From Ectopseudomonas alcaliphila (GTDB lineage: Bacteria > Pseudomonadota > Gammaproteobacteria > Pseudomonadales > Pseudomonadaceae): a stretch of DNA of 64,000 bases. Shown in pieces: positions 57,366-64,000 of the stretch. Below the pieces are notes generated by a model that worked only from the letters and a program-made list of their open reading frames with translations, was not told where the DNA came from and made no database searches. The translations under genes and the position numbers were made by a program. Numbering within the stretch: position 1 is the first letter of the stretch; each line of letters starts with the position of its first letter. The stretch covers positions 1-64,000 of the forward strand of contig NZ_FNAE01000004.1 of the NCBI RefSeq assembly GCF_900101755.1. Reading direction: 5' to 3'.

Positions 57366-58605
57366 GTTCGCCTACCTCGGGATTCTGCGCGCGGCGATAC
57401 AGGCGCTGGGCGCCGGTCTGATCGCCTTGCGCTTCCAGGTGCGCGGCCAGGTGGGTGAGCGCCTCGCGGTGCTGCGGTTCGAGATAGATCGCCTTGCGGT
57501 AGTAAGCGCAGGCCTGGTCGCCCTGACCTGCCGCGTCGCAGAGCAGGCCCAGCCAGTAATAGGCGGCGGCGCTGGGGCCGTTCTGCTGCAGGTGCTGTTC
57601 AGTGCGCTGGCGCGCCTCGTCGGTGCGCCCGGCGTTGGCCAGGTTGGCGATTTCGCTCCAGATATCCGCTGTCTGCGCTTGTGGCGCCGCTGCGCTCAAG
57701 GTTCTGCTCGCGGGGCGTGGTCTGCTCGGTTGGATGGTGCGCGTCGGTATGACCGTGGCTGTGCGCGTACGGCTGGCGGGTACCCGCGTCGGCACGCTTA
57801 TCGTCGGTTGGGCCGGGGCCATGCGAAAGGCGAAGGTCTGCTGCCGGCCCAGCGCCTGCAAACCGTTCTGGCTGGCCAGGCTGGCCTCGGCCGGGCCGAT
57901 GAACAGCGTGCCGCCTTCCTGCAGCTGGCGCTTGAGCAGCTCCAGCACGCGCACCTGGGTGGGGCGGTCGAAGTAGATCAGCAGGTTGCGGCAGAAGATG
58001 AAGTCGTAGCTGGGCTCGCCGGCGAACAGGCTGGGGTCGAGCAGGTTGCCGGTGCGCAGCCTGACGCAGGTACGCACCCGTTCGTCGAGGAGAAAACCAC
58101 CGGACTCCTGCTCATGGAAGAAGTGATCGCGAAAGGCCAGGGCATCACCGCGGAACGAGTTGCGCCCATACAAGCCCTTGCGTGCCTGTTCCAGCACCTT
58201 GTCGCTGACGTCCAGCGCCTCGATCTGGAATTGTTCGGCGGAAAAACCGGCATCGAGCAGGGTCATGGCGATGGAGTAGGGCTCTTCACCGCTGGAGCAG
58301 GGCAGGCTGATCAGGCGCAGCGGCCGGCCGCCGTGCAGTTGGGTGTGACGCTCCTGGGCCAGGCTGGCCAGCGCATTGAACGATTCCGGGTAGCGGAAGA
58401 ACCAGGTTTCCGGCACCACCACGGCTTCCACCAGCGCCTGCTGCTCGCGCGGCGAGCCGCCGAGGGTGGTCCAGTAGCCTTCCAGGTTCTGCTGGCCGAG
58501 GGCAGCCATGCGCTGGCGCACGGCGCGTTCGATCACCGTGCGGCCGACCGATTCGGCTTCCAGGCCGATGCGGCTTTTCAGCAGGCGTTCGATATGCTCG
58601 ATCAT
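57358..58605 (-). CDS. wspC: CheR-type methyltransferase WspC with TPR repeats
   Basis: A 415-residue chemoreceptor methyltransferase: CheR N-terminal and SAM-binding domains (LPCSSGEEPYSIAMTL; FIFCRNLLIYF) in residues 1-275, a proline-rich linker and C-terminal tetratricopeptide repeats (YYWLGLLCDAAGQGDQACAYY). WspC methylates WspA. It starts 4 bp after the wspB stop and overlaps wspD. Confidence 0.95.
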   Translation of the reverse strand: MIEHIERLLKSRIGLEAESVGRTVIERAVRQRMAALGQQNLEGYWTTLGGSPREQQALVEAVVVPETWFFRYPESFNALASLAQERHTQLHGGRPLRLISLPCSSGEEPYSIAMTLLDAGFSAEQFQIEALDVSDKVLEQARKGLYGRNSFRGDALAFRDHFFHEQESGGFLLDERVRTCVRLRTGNLLDPSLFAGEPSYDFIFCRNLLIYFDRPTQVRVLELLKRQLQEGGTLFIGPAEASLASQNGLQALGRQQTFAFRMAPAQPTISVPTRVPASRTRTATVIPTRTIQPSRPRPASRTLSAAAPQAQTADIWSEIANLANAGRTDEARQRTEQHLQQNGPSAAAYYWLGLLCDAAGQGDQACAYYRKAIYLEPQHREALTHLAAHLEAQGDQTGAQRLYRRAQNPEVGERD

Positions 58606-58609
58606 GCCG

Positions 58610-59104
58610 TCAGCCCCGTTCCGTTGGTTGGAACAGCAGGGCGCGTACCTCTTCGTCGAGCAGCCCGGCGACCTCGATGCGCTGGATCATGCCCTGGGCG
58701 TCGCGTTGCAGCGGCCCCAGGTAATCCGCCTGGCCCGCTTCCAGGCCGCTGGCCTTGAAGGCCTCGCTGGGCAGACGCAGGGTGTCGGTGGCCTGCTCCA
58801 GAATCAGCCCGAGCACCGGCGATTGCTCGCCCAGTTGCATGTCGAAGCGCACCAGCACCACCCGCGTGCTGCTGCGGGGCAGGGCGGGGCGACCCAGCAC
58901 GCGGCGGCTGAGATCGATCACCGGGGTCACCCGGCCGCGGTGCTCGAACAGCCCCGCAACCCACTGAGGCGCCTCGGGCACCTGTTTCAGGCGGCGCAGC
59001 GGCAGCACTTCGACCACCTGGCTGGCGGGCAGGGCGTAGCGATCGTCACCGAGCTTGAACTGCAGGTGCAGTTCGCCCGCTGCTGCTTTGCTGGAGGCCG
59101 GCAT
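58610..59104 (-). CDS. wspB: CheW-like adaptor WspB
   Basis: A 164-residue CheW-domain adaptor (QFKLGDDRYALPASQVVEVLPL; WVAGLFEHRGRVTPVIDLS). It follows wspA by 2 bp. In the Wsp complex WspB and WspD link WspA to WspE at different sites. Confidence 0.94.
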   Translation of the reverse strand: MPASSKAAAGELHLQFKLGDDRYALPASQVVEVLPLRRLKQVPEAPQWVAGLFEHRGRVTPVIDLSRRVLGRPALPRSSTRVVLVRFDMQLGEQSPVLGLILEQATDTLRLPSEAFKASGLEAGQADYLGPLQRDAQGMIQRIEVAGLLDEEVRALLFQPTERG

Positions 59105-59106
59105 GT

Positions 59107-60744
59107 TCAGACCTTGAAGCGGCTGACGCCAACGCGCAGGTTGTTGGCCACCTGGTTGAGTTCATCGATGGCGGCGCCAGCCTGGCGCAGCGAGTCGACG
59201 GTCTGGCTGCTGGCTTCACCGAGTTGCACCAGTGCCTGGTTGATCTGTTCGGCGCCGGTGGACTGCGCCTGCATGCCTTCGTTGACCATCTGGATGCGCG
59301 GCGCCAGGGCCTGCACCTGCTGGATGATCTGGCTGAGCTGGTCGCCCATCTGCGCCATCTCGCCGATGCCGCGGCGCACCTCTTCGGAGAACTTGTCCAT
59401 GCCCATCACGCCGGCCGATACAGCGGACTGGATCTCGCGCACCATCTGTTCGATGTCGTAGGTGGCTACGGCAGTCTGGTCGGCCAGGCGCCGCACTTCC
59501 ACGGCGACCACGGCGAAGCCCTTGCCGTACTCGCCGGCTTTCTCCGCCTCGATGGCGGCGTTGAGCGACAACAGGTTGGTCTGATCGGCCACCTTGACGA
59601 TGGTGGTCACCACCTGGGTGATGTTGCCGGCCTTCTCGTTGAGGATCGACAGCTTGCCGTTGACCACGTCGGCAGCGCCCATCACCTGGTGCATGATCTC
59701 TTCCATGCGGGCCAGACCCAGCTGGCCGGTGCCGGCGAGAATCGAGGTCTGCTCGGCGTTGTCCGATACCTCGCCCATGGTGCGAACCAGATCGCGCGAA
59801 GTGGCGGCGATCTCCCGTGAAGTGGCGCCGATCTCTGTGGTCGTGGCGGCGGTTTCGGTGGCTGTGGCCTGCTGCTGGCGCGAGGTGGCGGCAATCTCGG
59901 TAACCGAGGTGGTCATCTGCACCGCCGAACGCTGGGCGTTGCCGACCAGGTTCTTCAGCTCGCCGACCATGCTGTTGAAGCCCAGTTCGATGGCGTTGAA
60001 TTCGTCACGGCGGTGCAGGTCGAGTTTCACCGACAGGTCGCCGCTTTCCAGGGATTTGAGGGTGCCGACGATGCGGTTCACCGGTGTGGTGATGGCGTTC
60101 ATCAGCAGCCAGCCGCATACGGCGGAGACGAGGATGGCCAGCAGGAGGGCGACCAGCAAGCCCACCTCCATGATACGTACCGCGCTACGAATTTCGCGCG
60201 CGGCGGCGTCGGCCTGGCTGCGATTCATCTCGATCAGCTCGCTCAACAGGCTCTCGCCTTTGTCCCACTCGGGAAACACGCGTTCGGCACTGAACTGACG
60301 GGCCTGCTTGAGTTCGACGCTCGGCAGACTGTCGAGCAATTGCCCGTGGCGGTTCAGATACTGACGCTGCACCTGACGAAATTGTTCGGCCAGCGCAAGC
60401 TCCTGCTCGTCGGCTGTGGCGCTCTGGTAGCGGCCGAATTCCTCTTCGAGCGCCTGCTCCAGCGTGGCGAACTGGTCGCGGTAGTTGTCGAACAGGGTGG
60501 CAACGTCTTCATCGACGGCGCGCAGGAGCAGGCGGCGGGTGTCGAGCATGTGACGGGACCAGAGCTCCTGTGCCTTGCTCGGGTAATACAGGCCTGGGAT
60601 CGACTCATTGCGGATGCCATTGGCCTCGTTCTCGATCTGCACCAGGCGAGCATACGAGGCGCCGGCCAGCAGGACCAGAATGGCGATGATCAGCAGGAAG
60701 CTGACAATGATTCGATTGCGTACGGTCAGGTGCATCATGTTCAT
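59107..60744 (-). CDS. wspA: Surface-sensing chemoreceptor WspA
   Basis: A 545-residue methyl-accepting protein: membrane segment at about 12-32, a four-helix periplasmic domain, a second membrane segment near 190-215, HAMP, and a signalling domain with [20 protein letters not shown]. The [16 protein letters not shown] variant and the [19 protein letters not shown] block are typical of WspA. It is the first gene of wspABCDEFR. Confidence 0.95.
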   Translation of the reverse strand: MNMMHLTVRNRIIVSFLLIIAILVLLAGASYARLVQIENEANGIRNESIPGLYYPSKAQELWSRHMLDTRRLLLRAVDEDVATLFDNYRDQFATLEQALEEEFGRYQSATADEQELALAEQFRQVQRQYLNRHGQLLDSLPSVELKQARQFSAERVFPEWDKGESLLSELIEMNRSQADAAAREIRSAVRIMEVGLLVALLLAILVSAVCGWLLMNAITTPVNRIVGTLKSLESGDLSVKLDLHRRDEFNAIELGFNSMVGELKNLVGNAQRSAVQMTTSVTEIAATSRQQQATATETAATTTEIGATSREIAATSRDLVRTMGEVSDNAEQTSILAGTGQLGLARMEEIMHQVMGAADVVNGKLSILNEKAGNITQVVTTIVKVADQTNLLSLNAAIEAEKAGEYGKGFAVVAVEVRRLADQTAVATYDIEQMVREIQSAVSAGVMGMDKFSEEVRRGIGEMAQMGDQLSQIIQQVQALAPRIQMVNEGMQAQSTGAEQINQALVQLGEASSQTVDSLRQAGAAIDELNQVANNLRVGVSRFKV

Positions 60745-60846
60745 TGGGCCTGGCAGGTCAGTTTGGCTAATCGATTACAGCACACCGGCGTTGCGCCGTT
60801 TTGCCTGAGGGTAATGAATGTGTACCGGTTGCCTGGCGAAAGGCAA

Positions 60847-60877
60847 TAAAAAAGCCGGCTTGTGGCCGGTTTTTTTA
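60847..60877 (-). terminator. Terminator at end of a truncated minus-strand gene
   Basis: CCGGC/GCCGG stem with A- and T-runs on the two sides. The plus strand has no gene ending here, while a minus-strand frame stops at 60875, so it most likely terminated that gene. Confidence 0.6.
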
Positions 60878-61030
60878 TTCTTCAAGAAATTGATTTATAT
60901 AGTCTTTATGTCTTGGATCAATTTTGTCCCCCCATTCATCCCCCCAGTCAGGCGGTGCGTGAGGTTTAGAACTGACTGTCGGCTCTTTCCTTGTGTGAGC
61001 CCTGGTGTGGGTAAAGAATGGGTCTAATAG
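60875..61030 (-). pseudogene. 3' end of an unrecognised minus-strand gene
   Basis: A minus-strand frame ends GDKIDPRHKDYINQFLEE and TAA at 60875-60877, directly followed by a terminator. The composition (PHAPPDWGDEWGDKID) looks like a real protein tail. Upstream on the minus strand the frame runs into the promoter region and coding strand of the HTH gene, so the 5' part is missing; the limit at 61030 is approximate. The family is unknown; an integrase tail is possible but not supported by any motif. Confidence 0.35.
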
Positions 61031-61129
61031 GCCTTCACCCAAGCTAACCCGACTTAACCCATGCAAGTAGGCCTGAATATCTGTAAGCTCATCTCTGATT
61101 CTTATACAGCATGCAAGCAGGACTTCGCT

Positions 61130-61345
61130 ATGGATGACCGCTGGCTCTCCGTCGATGAGATCGCCGATTACCTCGGTGTGGCCAAAGACACCATCTACAC
61201 CTGGGTGACTTCCAAAGGCATGCCGGGGCACAAGGTCGGGCGCTTCTGGAAATTCAAGAAGGAAGACGTGGACGCCTGGGTACGAGAGGGCGGTGCCGCT
61301 GCAAGCAGTGATGACTTTGACGACAAGGGGGCGCGCAATGCCTAA
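61130..61345 (+). CDS. Excisionase-family helix-turn-helix protein
   Basis: A 71-residue DNA-binding protein of the HTH_17/excisionase type: WLSVDEIADYLGVAKDTIY then TWVTSKGMPGHKVGRFWKF. The start has an AGGA site 7 bp upstream. It overlaps the methylase gene by 8 bp. Small proteins of this type head several restriction-modification operons, probably as controllers; excision of an element is the other reading. The 385-bp gap before it holds the truncated gene end described above. Confidence 0.88.
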   Translation: MDDRWLSVDEIADYLGVAKDTIYTWVTSKGMPGHKVGRFWKFKKEDVDAWVREGGAAASSDDFDDKGARNA

Positions 61346-63380
61346 GCAGCGCCCCATACAGGACAGCAACGACATGAGCGACCTTGATCAAGAAGCCCAA
61401 GCGCCAGAGCGCGCGCTCGAAGAGGGCAAGGTCTTTGACTACATCACCGGCAATCCGGTGAAAGACAGCGACAAAGAAAAGGTTCGCCAGCGCATTGCTC
61501 GCGCCATTATCCATGAGTACGGTATCGCGGCCGAAGACATGGAGCCCGACTTCAAGGTCAAGGTACTGGGCAAGAATCGCAAGATCGACATCGCCATCTT
61601 CAAGCCTGGCCAGGCGCACACGATAGACAACCTCTACCGTGCCGTGGTGGTTGAGAAAGAACCCAAGATCGGCACCAAAGGTGCGTACCGTATGCGCGAC
61701 CCAGAAGAGGCGCGCAAAGAATTCGAGGTGCTGGAGGCCGTGATGGCCGAGGTCGATAGCTGCGACTACGGTTTGTGGACGAACGGCCTGGAGTTCTTCT
61801 TTTTCAAGAAAGAAGTCACCCGCTTCGATACCAAGTTCACACCAATCGGTGACTGGCCATTGGGTGACGACACCTTCAGCGTTGAAGGCCGCTCCATGGG
61901 CCGCATGCGTCGTGCGGACCCAGTGATGCTGCGCACCGCTTTCCGCCGTTGCCACAACTACATCCACGGCAACGAAGGCATGCCCAAGGACGCCGCCTTC
62001 TGGCAGTTCCTGTACCTCATCTTCTGCAAGATGTATGACGAGCAGCAGCCCAATGAAGCCCGTGGGTTTTACGTAGGCCCATTCGAACCTTTTGACCCGG
62101 AAGGCCAGAAATCCATCCGCCTTCGGATCAAACCACTCTTTGAGCGAGTGAAGAAGAAGTACGACGGTCTCTTCAAAGGCAACGAAGAAATCACACTGTC
62201 CGACCGGGCTTTGGCTTTCATCGTTTCGGAGCTGGCTCGTTACGACTTCGGCCGTACCGATGTCGATGCCAAAGGTGCGGCCTACCAAGAGATCGTGGGC
62301 ACCAACCTGCGCGGAGATCGCGGCCAATACTTCACGCCGCGTGGAGCCATCAGTCTTGTGGTGCAGATGCTCGCACCCAAGGAGCACGAGCGTGTGCTGG
62401 ATTCGTCCTGCGGTACGGGGGGGTTCCTGGTTGAGACCCTGAACTACCTGAACACGGTCTTCCACGAAGAGAAGCGCATCAAGGCAGGCGACGAGAACAC
62501 TGAAGAGTTCGTGTCCATCCGTGATCGGCTGGCCAACTACGCTGCCAAGAACCTGTTCGGTGCTGACTTCGACCCCTTCCTGGTGCGGGCTGCTCAGATG
62601 AACGTGATGATGGCAGGCAACTCGCTGGGCCACCTCTATCACATGAACTCGCTGGAGTTCCCGGTGGGACATCTGCCCGGCGTTCAGGCTGCGAAAGAGG
62701 CCATCCCGCTCGGCACGATTGATGTCTTGATGACCAACCCGCCGTTCGGCTCGGACATCCCCGTCACCGAGAAGACCATCCTGGAGCAATACGAACTGGC
62801 TCGCCGCTGGGAGCGGCAAGGTGATGGTTTTGTGATGACCAATGCCATCAAGCCAGCGGTTTCGCCTGAGGTTTTGTTCATTGAGCGTTGTGTGAAGTGG
62901 CTCAAGCCGGGAGGCCGGGCTGGCATCGTCCTGCCCGATGGCATCTTGGGTAACCCTGGTGACGAGTTCATCCGCTACTGGATTCTTCGGCATTGCTGGG
63001 TGCTGGCCAGCGTCGACTTGCCAGTGGAGTCATTCATTGTCGAAGCTAACGTCAACATTCTCACTAGCCTGCTGTTCCTCAAGCGTAAGCCTGCGGAAGT
63101 CATTCAGGCGGAAGACCTTGGCCAGAAGGAGGACTACCCCGTGTTCATGGCTGTGGCAGAGAAGGTGGGCTTCGATCGCCGTGGCAACACGCTTTACAAG
63201 CGTCACCCTGATGGCGAAGAAATCCTTGTGGATGTGAGCCATGAAGAGAAGGTACGCATTGGTGGTGGCCTACAGGTGCGCACGCTTCATCGCAAAGAGC
63301 GCATTCTCGACGACGACCTGCCCGAGATCGCCAAGGCCTATGCCGAGTTTCGCGTCAAATACCCGGAGCCCGGCAAATGA
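61338..63380 (+). CDS. hsdM: Type I-like DNA N6-adenine methylase with HSDR_N domain
   Basis: A 680-residue protein. Residues about 30-160 resemble the N-terminal nuclease-like HSDR_N domain (RKIDIAIFKPG; VVVEKEPK), residues 320-600 are an N6_Mtase domain with DRGQYFTPRGA, SAM motif DSSCGTGGF (355-363) and catalytic NPPF (467-470). Methylase and HSDR_N in one chain is unlike classical HsdM. In place of the expected E-x-K, the sheet reads E106-K-E, so nuclease activity is doubtful. ATG 61338 overlaps the HTH gene; ATG 61374 is an alternative. It overlaps the ATPase gene by ATGA. Confidence 0.92.
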   Translation: MPKQRPIQDSNDMSDLDQEAQAPERALEEGKVFDYITGNPVKDSDKEKVRQRIARAIIHEYGIAAEDMEPDFKVKVLGKNRKIDIAIFKPGQAHTIDNLYRAVVVEKEPKIGTKGAYRMRDPEEARKEFEVLEAVMAEVDSCDYGLWTNGLEFFFFKKEVTRFDTKFTPIGDWPLGDDTFSVEGRSMGRMRRADPVMLRTAFRRCHNYIHGNEGMPKDAAFWQFLYLIFCKMYDEQQPNEARGFYVGPFEPFDPEGQKSIRLRIKPLFERVKKKYDGLFKGNEEITLSDRALAFIVSELARYDFGRTDVDAKGAAYQEIVGTNLRGDRGQYFTPRGAISLVVQMLAPKEHERVLDSSCGTGGFLVETLNYLNTVFHEEKRIKAGDENTEEFVSIRDRLANYAAKNLFGADFDPFLVRAAQMNVMMAGNSLGHLYHMNSLEFPVGHLPGVQAAKEAIPLGTIDVLMTNPPFGSDIPVTEKTILEQYELARRWERQGDGFVMTNAIKPAVSPEVLFIERCVKWLKPGGRAGIVLPDGILGNPGDEFIRYWILRHCWVLASVDLPVESFIVEANVNILTSLLFLKRKPAEVIQAEDLGQKEDYPVFMAVAEKVGFDRRGNTLYKRHPDGEEILVDVSHEEKVRIGGGLQVRTLHRKERILDDDLPEIAKAYAEFRVKYPEPGK

Positions 63381-64000
63381 TCACGCGACTGGAAGCCACG
63401 CGCTATCGCTGCTTTGAACACCTGGGAGTTGATGTCGGCGACTTTCGGGTGCTGGTCGGGGCCAACGGCTCCGGCAAGACCACGCTGCTCGATCTGCCGG
63501 TACTTTTCGGCGACCTGTTACGTGCCACTAACGTTTCCGCTCCCTTCATGGAACGCCGCCCTGAGCTGCCGCCTCGCGCGGGTAATTTGAACGAACTGGT
63601 TTTCGCCGGGCGCGGCAGCGATTTTTCGCTGGCTGTTGAGGCGCGTTTGCCGGACGTTGTGCAATCCAAGGTGCTTGAAGGCATGTTCGCCAGAAAGCGC
63701 ACGGAACGGTCGCGACAGGCATTGCAGGAGGATCGCCGTCATTGGCCGACCCACATTCGTTACGAGGTTGGCTTGCGGCTTGGTGCCGATCAAGCTCTGC
63801 AGGTGGCTTACGAGTACCTGTTCATGTTCCCTGAGTCGGACGGGCCTGACCGCCGTCAGGCTGGCTTTCATGGTGTCGCTGCTGACAGCAAGAAGCACTG
63901 GCACCTGACGCTGAAGCGCGAGATTGGCTACGAGTCTGAGTTCACTCCCGAAACACCACAGGCGAGCGTTGCCAAAGTGGGGCTGCCTGAAACGCTGCTC
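63377..64000 (+). CDS. AAA-family ATPase, SMC/RecF-like (3' truncated by window)
   Basis: The frame is open from ATG 63377 to the window end (208 codons). The N-terminus ITRLEATRYRCFEHLGVDVG leads into Walker A GANGSGKTTLL (residues 28-38), the pattern of RecF/OLD-like ABC-class ATPases found in defence operons. The Walker B and signature motifs would lie beyond the window. The start overlaps the methylase stop by 4 bp, showing tight coupling. Confidence 0.88.
   Translation, partial: MITRLEATRYRCFEHLGVDVGDFRVLVGANGSGKTTLLDLPVLFGDLLRATNVSAPFMERRPELPPRAGNLNELVFAGRGSDFSLAVEARLPDVVQSKVLEGMFARKRTERSRQALQEDRRHWPTHIRYEVGLRLGADQALQVAYEYLFMFPESDGPDRRQAGFHGVAADSKKHWHLTLKREIGYESEFTPETPQASVAKVGLPETLL

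Noticed and set aside
52335..60744. Possibility that the wsp genes form a novel chemosensory cluster
   Set aside because: Gene order and all seven products match the known wspABCDEFR operon; only its neighbours are unusual.

Overview
This window is a Pseudomonas chromosome segment, most likely from the P. mendocina/alcaliphila/oleovorans side of the genus. That placement is an inference from high GC, pseudomonad REP repeats, OprD porins, a PcaQ/PcaR-controlled pca regulon and a complete Wsp chemosensory operon; there is no rRNA or marker gene to confirm it. Most of the window is a catabolic region for plant-derived aromatic and alicyclic acids. It is followed by the Wsp surface-sensing operon and ends in the first genes of a restriction/defence-type operon that runs off the window.

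Layout. 1-0.9 kb: tail of an unknown gene and an IS110-type transposase remnant. 0.9-7.1 kb: DUF3237 protein, TetR regulator, NylB-like serine hydrolase, outer-membrane barrel protein, polyamine-type periplasmic binding protein, aldo/keto reductase. 7.1-15.6 kb: ferulate/p-coumarate block (OprD porin, AAHS-type MFS transporter, ech, vdh, fcs, thiolase). 16-29.4 kb: protocatechuate block (pobA-1, pobR-1, pcaQ, pcaHG, AFG1-like ATPase, AEC transporter, pcaR, pcaIJFBDC). 29.4-37.8 kb: KstD-like flavoprotein, HBM-type chemoreceptor, OprD porin, TRAP transporter. 38-40.3 kb: second pobA/pobR pair. 40.3-52.1 kb: tctBAC tripartite transporter, IclR regulator, Gfo/Idh/MocA oxidoreductase, xylose-isomerase-like TIM-barrel protein, EamA exporter, quiC, TetR regulator, QsuD-like shikimate/quinate dehydrogenase and aroQ. 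52.3-60.7 kb: wspABCDEFR (minus strand). 60.9-64 kb: truncated gene end, excisionase-like HTH protein, HSDR_N/N6-methylase and an AAA ATPase cut by the window end.

How it works together. Hydroxycinnamates (ech/fcs/vdh), 4-hydroxybenzoate (two PobA) and quinate/shikimate (dehydrogenase, AroQ, QuiC) all converge on protocatechuate. PcaHG opens the ring, and PcaB-C-D-IJ-F carry it to succinyl-CoA and acetyl-CoA. No PcaK/PcaT permease is present; uptake appears to rest on the MFS, TRAP, Tct and OprD proteins.

Regulatory sequence is unusually legible. There is a textbook PcaQ box before pcaH, and PcaR-like CGATWATCG boxes before pcaR, pcaI, the TRAP operon, tct/iclR, quiC and the MFS gene. A TetR-type 18-bp dyad is shared by aroQ, quiC and the tct/iclR region, and a GGAAC-N3-GTTC dyad is shared by the flavoprotein and the Gfo/Idh gene. 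A 12-mer, AATTAGTTAATT, is shared by the MFS gene and ech.

The most promising undescribed material is (a) the composite-operator quinate regulon with its uncharacterised Gfo/Idh + TIM-barrel + EamA genes, (b) the KstD-like flavoprotein beside pobA-2, which may aromatise an alicyclic acid to 4-hydroxybenzoate, and (c) the HTH-methylase-AAA operon at the right edge.
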